DNA of 64,000 nt, taken from Dokdonella_A sp963834755 (lineage in GTDB: Bacteria > Pseudomonadota > Gammaproteobacteria > Xanthomonadales > Rhodanobacteraceae). The DNA is taken from NCBI GenBank assembly GCA_963834755.1, contig CAWICQ010000003.1:194373-258372 (forward strand). The letters are read 5' to 3'. Below the pieces are notes generated by a model that saw only the letters and a list, made by a program, of their open reading frames with translations, was not told where the DNA came from and did no database searches. Positions 17,459-32,973 of the stretch are shown piece after piece (position 1 is the first letter of the stretch; every line of letters starts with the position of its first letter). Position numbers and translations under genes: made by a program.

Positions 17459-17770
17459 TTAATGCAACTTGATCTGGACGTCGACGCCGGCCGCGAGGTC
17501 GAGCTTCATCAGCGCGTCCACGGTCTTGTCGTTCGGATCGACGATGTCCATCACGCGCTTGTGCACGCGCGTCTCGTACTGGTCGCGCGCATCCTTGTCG
17601 GCGTGCGGCGAAGTCAGGATCGTGAAGCGCTCGATCTTGGTCGGCAGCGGAATCGGACCGCGCACCTGTGCGCCCGTGCGCTTCGCCGTCTCGACGATCT
17701 CGCTTGCGGAGCGATCGATCAGGCGATGATCGAAGGCTTTCAAACGAATTCGGATTTTTTGGTCCGCCAT
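17459..17770 (-). CDS. rpsJ: 30S ribosomal protein S10 (NusE)
   Basis: 30S head protein that also joins the NusB antitermination complex. The 103-residue product is MADQKIRIRLKAFDHRLIDR SASEIVETAKRTGA followed by GPIPLPTKIERFTILTSPHA and RVHKRVMDIVDPNDKTVDAL. ATG 17770 is the conserved start; upstream in-frame codons are not conserved. The 162-bp gap to tuf contains structured repeats. Confidence 0.98.
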   Translation of the reverse strand: MADQKIRIRLKAFDHRLIDRSASEIVETAKRTGAQVRGPIPLPTKIERFTILTSPHADKDARDQYETRVHKRVMDIVDPNDKTVDALMKLDLAAGVDVQIKLH

Positions 17771-17840
17771 TGCCGTCATCCTCAAAGAGCGTTGTTCTAA
17801 CTTGACGCGCCGGGTTCCGCCGCGCCTCTTTCGTTATCTA

Positions 17841-17924
17841 TGCAGTCCTCCGTGACTGCAAACGACAGAACGGCATCCATGCCGCACTTCTCAAGACAGC
17901 TCAAGCAAAAGCTCGAGCTGTCTT
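17841..17924. repeat. Two-hairpin element, copy A, plus long hairpin after tuf1
   Basis: TGCAGTC-CTCCGT-GACTGCA (17841-17860), then CGGCA-TCCA-TGCCG (17871-17884), then AAGACAGCTC paired with GAGCTGTCTT (17893-17924). The first two hairpins match in spacing and loops the elements at 35462-35505 and 37029-37073, but the first stem has different paired bases in each copy. The third hairpin lies 8 bp after the tuf1 stop and may serve as a weak terminator or processing site. Confidence 0.65.
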
Positions 17925-17932
17925 TGCCTGTG

Positions 17933-19123
<1,191 letters not shown>

Positions 19124-19175
19124 GACTCTTACCTTCTAACTGATGTGAATACGTGTACGAGTTAAATTCGTACCG

Positions 19176-21276
<2,101 letters not shown>

Positions 21277-21333
21277 CTCTAAAGGTTCGACGGGCTTCCG
21301 GCCCGATTTCGGCGGCGACGAGCGCCGCATTCC

Positions 21334-21801
21334 TTACCAGCGATAGTGCGAGAAGGCCTTGTTGGCTTCCGCCATGCGGTGCGTTTCTTCGCGCTTCTTG
21401 ACGGCTCCACCGCGGTTTTCGGCCGCTTCGAGCAGCTCGGCTGCGAGCTTGCGCGGCATCGAGTTCTCGCCGCGCTTGCGCGCTGCCTCGATGACCCAGC
21501 GCATCGCCAGCGCCATGCGCCGCGACGAGCGCACTTCGACCGGCACCTGATAGGTCGCACCGCCGACGCGGCGCGACTTCACTTCGACGGCCGGCGCGAC
21601 GTTGCCGAGCGCCTTCTCGACGATGCCGATCGGCTCGGCGTGCTTCTCGCCGATCGTATCGAGCGCGCCGTACACGATCTTCTCCGCGACCGACTTCTTG
21701 CCGCTCTGCATCACCATGTTGATGAAGCGGGCGATGACCTGGCTCCCGTGCTTGGGATCCGGCAGCAAGATGCGGGTTGGCGTTTGACCTTTACGCGACA
21801 T
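21334..21801 (-). CDS. rpsG: 30S ribosomal protein S7
   Basis: 16S-binding nucleator of the 30S head and contact of the E-site tRNA; in enterobacteria it represses the str operon. The 155-residue product starts MSRKGQTPTRILLPDPKHGS and holds FINMVMQSGKKSVAEKIVYG, EVKSRRVGGATYQVPVEVR and HRMAEANKAFSHYRW. It lies 57 bp before fusA. Confidence 0.98.
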   Translation of the reverse strand: MSRKGQTPTRILLPDPKHGSQVIARFINMVMQSGKKSVAEKIVYGALDTIGEKHAEPIGIVEKALGNVAPAVEVKSRRVGGATYQVPVEVRSSRRMALAMRWVIEAARKRGENSMPRKLAAELLEAAENRGGAVKKREETHRMAEANKAFSHYRW

Positions 21802-21828
21802 TTTTTAGTACCTGCAAAAACCGTAAGG

Positions 21829-21915
21829 AGTTAGGAGTGAGGTCGGCCGCTTCGCGGCCTCGTTAGAAAAGGTCTTGCCCCTCTAACGCCTTTGCTCTTA
21901 CTGATGCTCTTACTT
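21829..21915. repeat. GAGGTC-palindrome family element, copy 3 (rpsL-rpsG gap)
   Basis: GTTAGGAGTGAGGTC, palindrome GGCCGCTTCGCGGCC, TCGTTAGAAAAGG, then CTCTAACGCCTTTGCTCTTA and CTGATGCTCTTACTTG. This is the cleanest plus-strand copy and matches copy 2 on the minus strand. It sits in the 152-bp gap between rpsL and rpsG. Confidence 0.6.
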
Positions 21916-21953
21916 GACACTCTTTAACTAAGGCTCTTCAACCAACCGTTTTC

Positions 21954-22328
21954 TCAACCCTTGGGCCGTTTCGCGCCGTACTTCGAACGGCTCTGGCGAC
22001 GCTTGGTCACGCCGGCCGCATCGAGGCTGCCGCGCACGGTGTGGTAGCGCACGCCCGGCAGGTCCTTGACGCGACCGCCGCGGATCAGCACGACCGAGTG
22101 CTCCTGCAGGTTGTGGCCTTCGCCGCCGATGTAGCTGATGACTTCGAACCCGTTAGTCAGGCGCACCTTGGCGACCTTGCGCAGGGCGGAGTTCGGCTTC
22201 TTCGGCGTCGTCGTGTAGACGCGCGTGCAAACGCCGCGGCGCTGCGGACAATTCGCCAGCGCCGGCGAGGCGCTCTTGAACGTCTTCGGGCTGCGCGGTT
22301 TGCGGACGAGCTGATTGACGGTCGACAT
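21954..22328 (-). CDS. rpsL: 30S ribosomal protein S12
   Basis: Decoding-centre protein. The 124-residue product starts MSTVNQLVRKPRSPKTFKSA and carries VYTTTPKKPNSALRKVAKVR and LIRGGRVKDLPGVRYHTVRG. Lysines at the two classic streptomycin-resistance positions are wild type (PKKPNS and GRVKDLPG), so a streptomycin-sensitive ribosome is predicted. ATG 22328 is the conserved start; the longer frame to 22487 runs into the hairpin-rich gap. It heads the str cluster. Confidence 0.98.
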   Translation of the reverse strand: MSTVNQLVRKPRSPKTFKSASPALANCPQRRGVCTRVYTTTPKKPNSALRKVAKVRLTNGFEVISYIGGEGHNLQEHSVVLIRGGRVKDLPGVRYHTVRGSLDAAGVTKRRQSRSKYGAKRPKG

Positions 22329-22386
22329 TCGGGAAATCTTCCTGCGACAACGGGCTAAGCCAAAAATCTGGGCTAACGACAAAAAC

Positions 22387-22535
22387 AGCCCGGTAAAAAT
22401 CCGGGCTTGAACTACAAATCCGGGTGAAACAAAAGGCAGGCGGGGATGAACCCGCCTGCCAGATAGCGTTGGGATGGCGAAACTCAAGTTTCGCCGCGGC
22501 GTCCTGCCTCGAACACGAGGCGCGTCCTGCGCCTC
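22387..22535. repeat. String of four perfect hairpins in the rpoC-rpsL gap
   Basis: AGCCCGG/CCGGGCT (22387-22407), GGCAGGCGGG/CCCGCCTGCC (22435-22460, 10-bp stem), GGCGAAACT/AGTTTCGCC (22476-22495) and GAGGCGC-GTCCT-GCGCCTC (22517-22535). The stems share no sequence. Together they fill the 228-bp gap between rpoC and rpsL. No terminator-like T run follows any of them on the coding strand, so read-through is expected. Confidence 0.7.
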
Positions 22536-22556
22536 ATTTCGATGTTTGGTTGCGAC

Positions 22557-26762
<4,206 letters not shown>

Positions 26763-26795
26763 TTTGTCTCTCCGTACGGAGTAATTCTTTGAAGC

Positions 26796-26880
26796 GCGGG
26801 ATTCGGGATTGGTGATTTGGGATTCGGGAAGGGATCCGCGCGCTTTCTTGCGAATCCCGAATCCCGAATGCCGAATCCCG
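26796..26880. repeat. Heptad-repeat hairpin, copy 3 (after rpoB)
   Basis: GCGGGATTCGGGATTGGTGA and TTTGGGATTCGGGA face CGAATCCCGAATCCCGAATG and CCGAATCCCG across a short GC-rich loop. It begins 2 bp after the rpoB stop and fills most of the rpoB-rpoC gap, so it would be transcribed with both genes. Confidence 0.75.
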
Positions 26881-26882
26881 TC

Positions 26883-29800
26883 TTACTTCGTCTCTTCCAG
26901 TTCCATATTGATCGCCAGCGATCGGATTTCCTTCACCAGCACGTTGAACGATTCCGGCATGCCCGCAACCATCTCGTGGTCGCCGTCGACGATGTTCTTG
27001 TACATCTGGTTGCGTCCGGAGACGTCGTCGGATTTGACCGTCAACATTTCCTGCAGCGTGTACGCCGCGCCGTAAGCTTCCAGCGCCCAGACTTCCATTT
27101 CGCCGAAGCGCTGTCCGCCGAACTGCGCCTTGCCGCCGAGCGGCTGCTGCGTGACCAGCGAGTACGGACCGGTCGAGCGCGCGTGCATCTTGTCGTCGAC
27201 CAGATGGTTCAGCTTCAGCATGTGCATGTAGCCGACCGTGACCGGGCGATCGAACGCCTCGCCGGTGCGACCGTCGATCAGCATCGTCTGCCCGCTTTCC
27301 GGCAGATCCGCGAGCTTGAGCATCGCCTTGATCTCTTCCTCGAACGCACCGTCGAACACCGGCGTCGCCATCGGCACGCCGTGCTGCAGGTTGCGCGCGA
27401 GCGTCAGGAGCTCATCGTCCGTCAGCGACTTCAGGTTCACGCGATGACCTTGGCCTGCATCCTTGCCCGGCGCGTAGATCTGATCGAGGAACTTGCGCAC
27501 CTCGCCGACCTTCTCGTTCGCATCGATCATGCGCTTGATCTTTTCGCCGAGACCCTTCGCGGCCCAGCCGAGATGGGTTTCGAGAATCTGGCCGATGTTC
27601 ATTCGCGACGGCACGCCGAGCGGATTCAGCACGATGTCGACCGGACGGCCCTGGGCGTCGAACGGCATGTCCTCGACCGGCACGATCATCGACACGACGC
27701 CCTTGTTGCCGTGACGTCCGGCCATCTTGTCGCCCGGCTGGATGCGGCGTTTGACGGCGAGATACACCTTCACCATCTTCAGGACGCCCGGTGCGAGATC
27801 GTCGCCCGCGGTGATCTTGGCCTGCTTGGCCTTGAAGCGCTTGTCGAACTCTTCCTTGTGACCCTTGATCTGCTCCTGCGCGCGCTCTAGGAATTCGGCG
27901 GCGTCTTCGTCCTTCATGCGGATCGCGAACCACTCGTCCTTCTTGAGGCCGTCGAGATATTCACTGGTGATCTCGGCGCCCTTCTTGAGCGTGCCGGGGC
28001 CACCGTTAGCGGCCTTGCCGACGATCGTCGTGCGGATGCGGTTGAAGATGGCGCCTTCGAGGATGCGGAACTGATCGTCGAAGTCCTTCTTGATGCGCTT
28101 GATCTCCATCTCTTCGATCTGGCGCGCACGCTTGTCCTTCTCGATGCCGTCGCGCGTGAACACGGTGACATCGATGACGGTGCCGTCCATGCCGGGCGGA
28201 ACGCGCAGCGAAGAATCCTTCACGTCCGACGCTTTCTCGCCGAAGATCGCGCGCAAGAGTTTCTCTTCCGGCGTCAGCTGCGACTCGCCCTTCGGCGTGA
28301 CCTTGCCGACGAGAATGTCGCCCGCCTTCACTTCCGCGCCGATGTAGACGACGCCCGATTCGTCCAGGCGCGCGAGCGCCTGTTCGCCGACGTTTGGAAT
28401 ATCGGCCGAGATTTCTTCCGGACCGAGCTTGGTGTCGCGCGCGACGCAGGTCAGCTCTTCGATGTGGATCGTCGTGTAGCGATCCTCTTCGACCACGCGC
28501 TCCGAGAGCAGGATCGAGTCTTCGAAGTTGTAGCCGTTCCACGGCATGAACGCGACCAGCATGTTCTGGCCGAGCGCGAGCTCGCCGAGATCGGTTGAGG
28601 AACCGTCGGCCAGCACGTCGCCGACCGCGACGATGTCGCCGACATTGACGAGCGGACGCTGGTTCAGGTTCGTGTTCTGGTTCGAACGCGTGTACTTCGT
28701 GAGCGTGTAGATATCGACGCCGGCATCATCGCCGCCGATTTCGGCTTCGTTGGCGCGCACGACGATACGGCCGGCATCGACCTGGTCGATGACGCCGCCG
28801 CGCTTGGCGGCGACCGTCACGCCCGAGTCGCGCGCCACGGCGCGCTCGATGCCGGTGCCAACGAGCGGCGTCTGCGCACGCAGCGTCGGCACGGCCTGGC
28901 GCTGCATGTTCGCGCCCATCAGCGCGCGGTTCGCGTCATCGTGCTCGAGGAACGGCACGAGCGCGGCCGCGACCGACACGGTCTGCATCGGCGAGACGTC
29001 CATGAAGTTGACTTCGGCCGGTGGACGCAGCTCCGATTCGCCCTTGAAGCGGCAGGAGACGAAATCTTCGGAGAACGAACCGTCCTTGTTCAGCGGAGAG
29101 TTCGCCTGCGCGATGACGTATTCGCCTTCGTCGATCGCCGAGAGGTATTCGACCTGGTTGGTGATCTTGCTGTTGTGCACCTTGCGGTACGGCGTCTCGA
29201 GGAAGCCGTATTCGTTGGTGCGCGCATACACCGCGAGCGAGTTGATCAAGCCGATGTTCGGACCTTCCGGCGTTTCGATCGTGCACACGCGCCCGTAGTG
29301 CGTCGGATGCACGTCGCGCACTTCGAAGCCCGCGCGCTCGCGCGTGAGGCCGCCCGGACCGAGCGCCGACACGCGACGCTTGTGCGTGACTTCGCTGAGC
29401 GGGTTGTTCTGGTCCATGAACTGCGAGAGCTGCGAGGAGCCGAAGAATTCCTTGACGGCGGCCGCAACGGGCTTGGCGTTGATCAGATCCTGCGGCGTCA
29501 AACCTTCCGCTTCGGCGAGCGACAAACGCTCCTTGACCGCGCGCTCGACGCGCACGAGGCCGATGCGGAACACGTTCTCCGCCATTTCGCCGACCGAACG
29601 CACGCGACGGTTGCCGAGATGATCGATGTCGTCGACCGTGCCGCGACCGTTGCGGATCTCGATGAGCACCTTCAGCACGTCGAGGATGTCGGAACCGTCG
29701 CCGAATTCCTTGACCATGCCCTTCGACGTTTCGTCGTTGCGCTCGCCGAAATACTTGCGGTCGTAAAGAATGCCCGGGCCCTTGTCGTCCTTGCGGCCGA

Positions 29801-31049
29801 CGCGGCGGTTGAACTTCATGCGACCGACGCGATCGAGATCGTAGCGCTCGGCCGAGAAGAACAGGTTCTGGAACAGGTTCTGCGCCGCTTCCTTGGTCGG
29901 CGGTTCGCCCGGACGCATCATGCGATAGATCTCGACCAGCGCCTCGAGCGGCGTCTTGGTCGGATCGATGCGCAGCGTCTGCGAGATGTACGGACCGCGA
30001 TCGAGATCGTTGACCCACAGCGTGGCGACCTTGTCGACGCCGGCCTTGCGGAACAATTCGAGATGCGCTTCGTTGATCTCGTCGTTGGCCGAAGCCAGCA
30101 CTTCGCCGGTCTTCTTGTCGACGACGTCGTGCGAGAGGATGCGGCCGAGCAGATACTCGTCCGGCACTTCGAGCGACTTGATCTTCGATTCCTGCAGCGT
30201 GCGCACGTGGCGCGCGGTGATGCGCTTGCCGGCCTCGACGACGATCTTGTCGCCGACGCGCAGGTCGAAGTTGAACGTTTCGCCGCGCAGGCGCTCGGCC
30301 ACGAGGTCGAGCTCGACGCCGTCCTTCTTGCCGAGATGGAATACGTTCTTCTCGAAGAAGATGTCGAGCATCTCTTCGTTCGAATAGCCGAGCGCGCGCA
30401 GCAGCACCGTGACCGGCAGCTTGCGGCGACGGTCGATGCGGGTGAACAGCGCGTCCTTCGGATCGAACTCGAAATCGAGCCACGAGCCGCGGTAGGGAAT
30501 CACGCGCGCGGAGTACAGCAGCTTGCCGGACGAATGCGTCTTGCCGCGGTCGTGATCGAAGAACACGCCCGGCGAACGATGCAGCTGCGAGACGATGACG
30601 CGCTCGGTGCCGTTGACGATGAAGGTGCCGGTATCGGTCATGAGCGGCAGTTCGCCCATGTAGACCTCTTGTTCCTTGACGTACTTGATCGCCTTGATCG
30701 ACGACTCGCGGTCGTAAATGACCAGGCGCACGGTCACGCGCAGCGGCGCGCCGTAGCTCATGCCGCGCGAACGGCATTCGCGCTCGTCGAACGGCGGTTC
30801 GCCCAGTCGATAGTTGACGTACTCGAGCGCGGCGGAACCCGAATAACTCGAAATCGGAAACACCGAACGCAGCGCAGCGTGCAGGCCTTTGTCTTCGCGC
30901 GCGTTCGGATCGCTGTCCGCCTGCAGGAATTCGCGGTACGAATTGACCTGGATCGCAAGCAGATAAGGCACTTCGAGCACCGGCGGGCGCTTGCCGAAAT
31001 CCTTGCGGATTCGCTTCTTTTCGGTGAAGGAATAGGTAGTCGTCGTCAT
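26883..31049 (-). CDS. rpoB: RNA polymerase beta subunit
   Basis: Second-largest RNA polymerase subunit. The uninterrupted 1388-residue product starts MTTTTYSFTEKKRIRKDFGK and includes the rifampicin pocket SQLSQFMDQNNPLSEVTHKR RVSALGPGG in wild-type form, which predicts rifampicin sensitivity. Further marks are TPEGPNIGLINSLAVYARTN, GRHGNKGVVSMIVPVEDMPF (catalytic-loop region) and the C-terminal PLGGKAQFGGQRFGEMEVWA LEAYGA. It lies 421 bp downstream of rplL; that gap is highly structured. Confidence 0.99.
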   Translation of the reverse strand: MTTTTYSFTEKKRIRKDFGKRPPVLEVPYLLAIQVNSYREFLQADSDPNAREDKGLHAALRSVFPISSYSGSAALEYVNYRLGEPPFDERECRSRGMSYGAPLRVTVRLVIYDRESSIKAIKYVKEQEVYMGELPLMTDTGTFIVNGTERVIVSQLHRSPGVFFDHDRGKTHSSGKLLYSARVIPYRGSWLDFEFDPKDALFTRIDRRRKLPVTVLLRALGYSNEEMLDIFFEKNVFHLGKKDGVELDLVAERLRGETFNFDLRVGDKIVVEAGKRITARHVRTLQESKIKSLEVPDEYLLGRILSHDVVDKKTGEVLASANDEINEAHLELFRKAGVDKVATLWVNDLDRGPYISQTLRIDPTKTPLEALVEIYRMMRPGEPPTKEAAQNLFQNLFFSAERYDLDRVGRMKFNRRVGRKDDKGPGILYDRKYFGERNDETSKGMVKEFGDGSDILDVLKVLIEIRNGRGTVDDIDHLGNRRVRSVGEMAENVFRIGLVRVERAVKERLSLAEAEGLTPQDLINAKPVAAAVKEFFGSSQLSQFMDQNNPLSEVTHKRRVSALGPGGLTRERAGFEVRDVHPTHYGRVCTIETPEGPNIGLINSLAVYARTNEYGFLETPYRKVHNSKITNQVEYLSAIDEGEYVIAQANSPLNKDGSFSEDFVSCRFKGESELRPPAEVNFMDVSPMQTVSVAAALVPFLEHDDANRALMGANMQRQAVPTLRAQTPLVGTGIERAVARDSGVTVAAKRGGVIDQVDAGRIVVRANEAEIGGDDAGVDIYTLTKYTRSNQNTNLNQRPLVNVGDIVAVGDVLADGSSTDLGELALGQNMLVAFMPWNGYNFEDSILLSERVVEEDRYTTIHIEELTCVARDTKLGPEEISADIPNVGEQALARLDESGVVYIGAEVKAGDILVGKVTPKGESQLTPEEKLLRAIFGEKASDVKDSSLRVPPGMDGTVIDVTVFTRDGIEKDKRARQIEEMEIKRIKKDFDDQFRILEGAIFNRIRTTIVGKAANGGPGTLKKGAEITSEYLDGLKKDEWFAIRMKDEDAAEFLERAQEQIKGHKEEFDKRFKAKQAKITAGDDLAPGVLKMVKVYLAVKRRIQPGDKMAGRHGNKGVVSMIVPVEDMPFDAQGRPVDIVLNPLGVPSRMNIGQILETHLGWAAKGLGEKIKRMIDANEKVGEVRKFLDQIYAPGKDAGQGHRVNLKSLTDDELLTLARNLQHGVPMATPVFDGAFEEEIKAMLKLADLPESGQTMLIDGRTGEAFDRPVTVGYMHMLKLNHLVDDKMHARSTGPYSLVTQQPLGGKAQFGGQRFGEMEVWALEAYGAAYTLQEMLTVKSDDVSGRNQMYKNIVDGDHEMVAGMPESFNVLVKEIRSLAINMELEETK

Positions 31050-31105
31050 GAGGAGCGGACCTCAACTGCGTGTGGCGGCCGGGCAGCCGCCTGGGTGAAG
31101 AAAGC

Positions 31106-31190
31106 GAGAATGGAGAATCGGGAATGGAGAATCGGAAAGCGCGTCAATTGCGCTCTACCGATTCCCGATTCCCCATTCCCGATTCCCGGC
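31106..31190. repeat. Heptad-repeat hairpin, copy 4 (upstream of rpoB)
   Basis: GAGAATGGAGAATCGGGAAT and GGAGAATCGG face CCGATTCCCGATTCCCCATT and CCCGATTCCCGGC. Units are 7 bp (GGGAATG, GAGAATC). Unlike the other copies it is not next to a stop codon; it lies 57-141 bp before the rpoB start. Confidence 0.7.
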
Positions 31191-31337
31191 GAAACAAAAC
31201 GGGCAAAGCCCGGGCGCTTTCGCGCCCAGGCTCGGCTGGAATCTGCAGCTTTGCAGCACTGAAATTCGGGTCAATCCAACTCTCTGATCGCGCCGAACCC
31301 GATGAGATGGGGACGGCTTACTGCAATTTCATCTGTG

Positions 31338-31473
31338 TTCCGGGGCCGGCATGAACGGGACCCCGGATCAGCGCACATCCATGCGCTGGATGGGATGACG
31401 CCATCCCATCCGGCACGTGGAACCCGCGTCACCGGCCATCCATGGCCTGCACGGATGAGGACTCCTGTCCTCA
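31338..31473. repeat. Hairpin string in the rplL-rpoB gap, overlapping the rplL stop
   Basis: TCCGGGG/CCCCGGA (31338-31367), CAGCGCA-CATCCA-TGCGCTG (31369-31388), GGATGGGATG-ACGC-CATCCCATCC (31388-31411, 10-bp stem), GGCCAT-CC-ATGGCC (31434-31447) and TGAGGAC-TCCT-GTCCTCA (31456-31473). The last hairpin includes the rplL stop codon. With the heptad hairpin at 31106-31190 they occupy much of the 421-bp rplL-rpoB gap, a place where enterobacteria use attenuation and RNase III cleavage to set rpoB levels. I see no gene here. Confidence 0.7.
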
Positions 31474-31851
31474 CTTGACCTCGACGGTTGCGCCGGCGGC
31501 TTCCAGATCCTTCTTGAACTTCGCAGCGTCGTCCTTGCTGACGGCATCCTTGACGGCGGCGGGAGCGGACTCGACGAGATCCTTGGCTTCCTTGAGGCCG
31601 AGGCCCGTCATCGCACGGACGACCTTGATGACTTCGACCTTCTTCTCGCCCGCGGCCTTGAGGGTGACGGTGAATTCGGTCTTTTCTTCGGCTGGAGCGG
31701 CAGCGCCACCGGCCGCCGGCGCCGCGGCCATGGCCACCGGGGCCGCCGCGGAAACGCCGAACTTCTCTTCCATCGCCTTGACCAGCTCCATCACCTCGAT
31801 GAGGGATTTGGAGGAAATCGCGTCGATGATCTGATCGTTGCTGAGAGACAT
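31471..31851 (-). CDS. rplL: 50S ribosomal protein L7/L12
   Basis: Flexible stalk protein that recruits translation GTPases. The 126-residue product has the N-terminal dimerisation helices (MSLSNDQIIDAISSKSLIEV), an Ala/Gly/Pro-rich hinge (AAAPAAGGAAAPAEEKTE) and the C-terminal domain (GEKKVEVIKVVRAMTGLGLK EAKDLVES). It follows rplJ by 57 bp. The stop codon lies within a 7-bp-stem hairpin. Confidence 0.98.
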   Translation of the reverse strand: MSLSNDQIIDAISSKSLIEVMELVKAMEEKFGVSAAAPVAMAAAPAAGGAAAPAEEKTEFTVTLKAAGEKKVEVIKVVRAMTGLGLKEAKDLVESAPAAVKDAVSKDDAAKFKKDLEAAGATVEVK

Positions 31852-31908
31852 GATGTGGAACTCCTGAAACGGTTTTAAAGTGGAATGGGATACCGATTGG
31901 CGAAACGC

Positions 31909-32439
31909 CTAGGCAGCGGCCTGCTTCTGCTGACCGACGGCATTGGTGACCCGCGCGAGTTGCGCGGCGGGCTCCGAAAGCACGCGGACCAGCATCGTCG
32001 CGGGCTGCACCAGCACGCTGAGGAGCATGCTGAGTGCCTGATCGCGCGTCGGCAGCGAGGCCAGGACGTCGACATGCGACGCCGGGTAAGCCTTGCCTCC
32101 GATCGCGACCAGCTTGGCCTTGAGCGCATCGTTTGCCTTGGCGAAATCCTTGATCAACCGACCGGCAGCACCGGGATCTTCCTTCGAGAAGGCGTACAGC
32201 AGCGGACCCTTGAGTGCGTCTTGAACGCACGCGTAGTCCGTGCCCTCGACAGCGCGGGACACCAGGGTGTTTTTCGCCACCCTGACGTAAACCCCGCCCT
32301 GACGGGCCTTCTTGCGCAGCTCGGTGAGCTGCCCGACGGTAAGACCGGCGTACTCGGCGGCGACCAGTGAATGCGCCTTGGCGGCCACGTTCGCCAGTTC
32401 GGCAACGACCTCTTTCTTTTGCGCAAGATTGAGCGCCAT
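31909..32439 (-). CDS. rplJ: 50S ribosomal protein L10
   Basis: Base of the L7/L12 stalk; in enterobacteria it represses its own operon by binding the leader. The 176-residue product starts MALNLAQKKEVVAELANVAA and holds YAGLTVGQLTELRKKARQGG VYVRVAKNTL and the C-terminal L12-binding helix. ATG 32439 is chosen; the frame extends to 32544 but that part is not conserved. A 534-bp leader gap rich in hairpins precedes it. Confidence 0.97.
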   Translation of the reverse strand: MALNLAQKKEVVAELANVAAKAHSLVAAEYAGLTVGQLTELRKKARQGGVYVRVAKNTLVSRAVEGTDYACVQDALKGPLLYAFSKEDPGAAGRLIKDFAKANDALKAKLVAIGGKAYPASHVDVLASLPTRDQALSMLLSVLVQPATMLVRVLSEPAAQLARVTNAVGQQKQAAA

Positions 32440-32526
32440 TGCTTTCTCCGAACCGGGCTCGTGCTTAGCTCCGCAGAGCGCGAACCCTTCAAGCGATGAA
32501 CGGATCGTGCTTCCTTTCGATCCGCC

Positions 32527-32666
32527 GGCATCTTTCGATGCCAACTTGGTGGCCGTTCCAGGTTGGTGCAGGGATGCACCAATCGCCGATCACTGATCGG
32601 CGAAGGCAAGTCCGAATTCACTTCGGACTTGCCGATTCCGAAATCGCCGGGAAGGCGATTTCGGAA
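32527..32666. repeat. String of five perfect hairpins in the rplJ leader
   Basis: GGCATC/GATGCC (32527-32542), TTGGTGCA-GGGA-TGCACCAA (32563-32582), TCGCCGAT-CACTG-ATCGGCGA (32583-32603), GGCAAGTCCGAA-TTCAC-TTCGGACTTGCC (32605-32633, 12-bp stem) and TTCCGAAATCGCC-GGGAA-GGCGATTTCGGAA (32636-32666, 13-bp stem), nearly back to back. They lie 88-227 bp upstream of the rplJ ATG, inside the 534-bp rplA-rplJ gap. The rest of that gap (32667-32850) shows no gene. This may be the autoregulatory leader, but I cannot match it to a known L10 leader fold by eye. Confidence 0.7.
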
Positions 32667-32850
32667 CCTCCCAAACTACCTGTTCGGGCGGCACCATCTA
32701 CGCAGGCTTTGCGTTTAAGACGTCCGCGATACGTTCGGGCAAATCCATCGCTGTGAAGCGCTTCCATGCTTCCCGAAACGCACCGCATCGATCGCCTGCG
32801 GTCTTTGACGGCGACCGCGCGTTGCTGCGCGCGATGCCCTCAAATTCTTT

Positions 32851-32971
32851 CAACTGTCAGGGCGGCGGCTTCGCCGCCTCGTCAGGTCGCTCGCTTCGCT
32901 CGCTGTAAGGCGTCAGGTTTCTCTACTGACTCCCACGAGCGCGCGCAGCGCGCGCGACCTCACTCCTAACG
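32851..32971. repeat. GAGGTC-palindrome family element, copy 4 (after rplA)
   Basis: Read on the minus strand: GTTAGGAGTGAGGTC, palindrome CGCGCGCGCTGCGCGCGCTC, GTGGGAGTCAGTAGAGAAAC, CTGACGCCTTACAGC, then further palindromes GCGAGCGAAGCGAGC and GGCGGCGAAGCCGCC. It begins 2 bp after the rplA stop. Confidence 0.6.
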
Positions 32972-32973
32972 CT

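Noticed and set aside
28941..31262. A 773-codon plus-strand frame antisense to rpoB, and a 534-codon one antisense to the DAHP synthase (6-1610)
   Set aside because: Same compositional effect; Arg/His-rich, no motifs, no ribosome-binding site. The sense strand encodes well-known proteins.
32440..32973. A small gene in the rplA-rplJ gap
   Set aside because: Open frames there are short, lack ribosome-binding sites and are made of the hairpin sequences.
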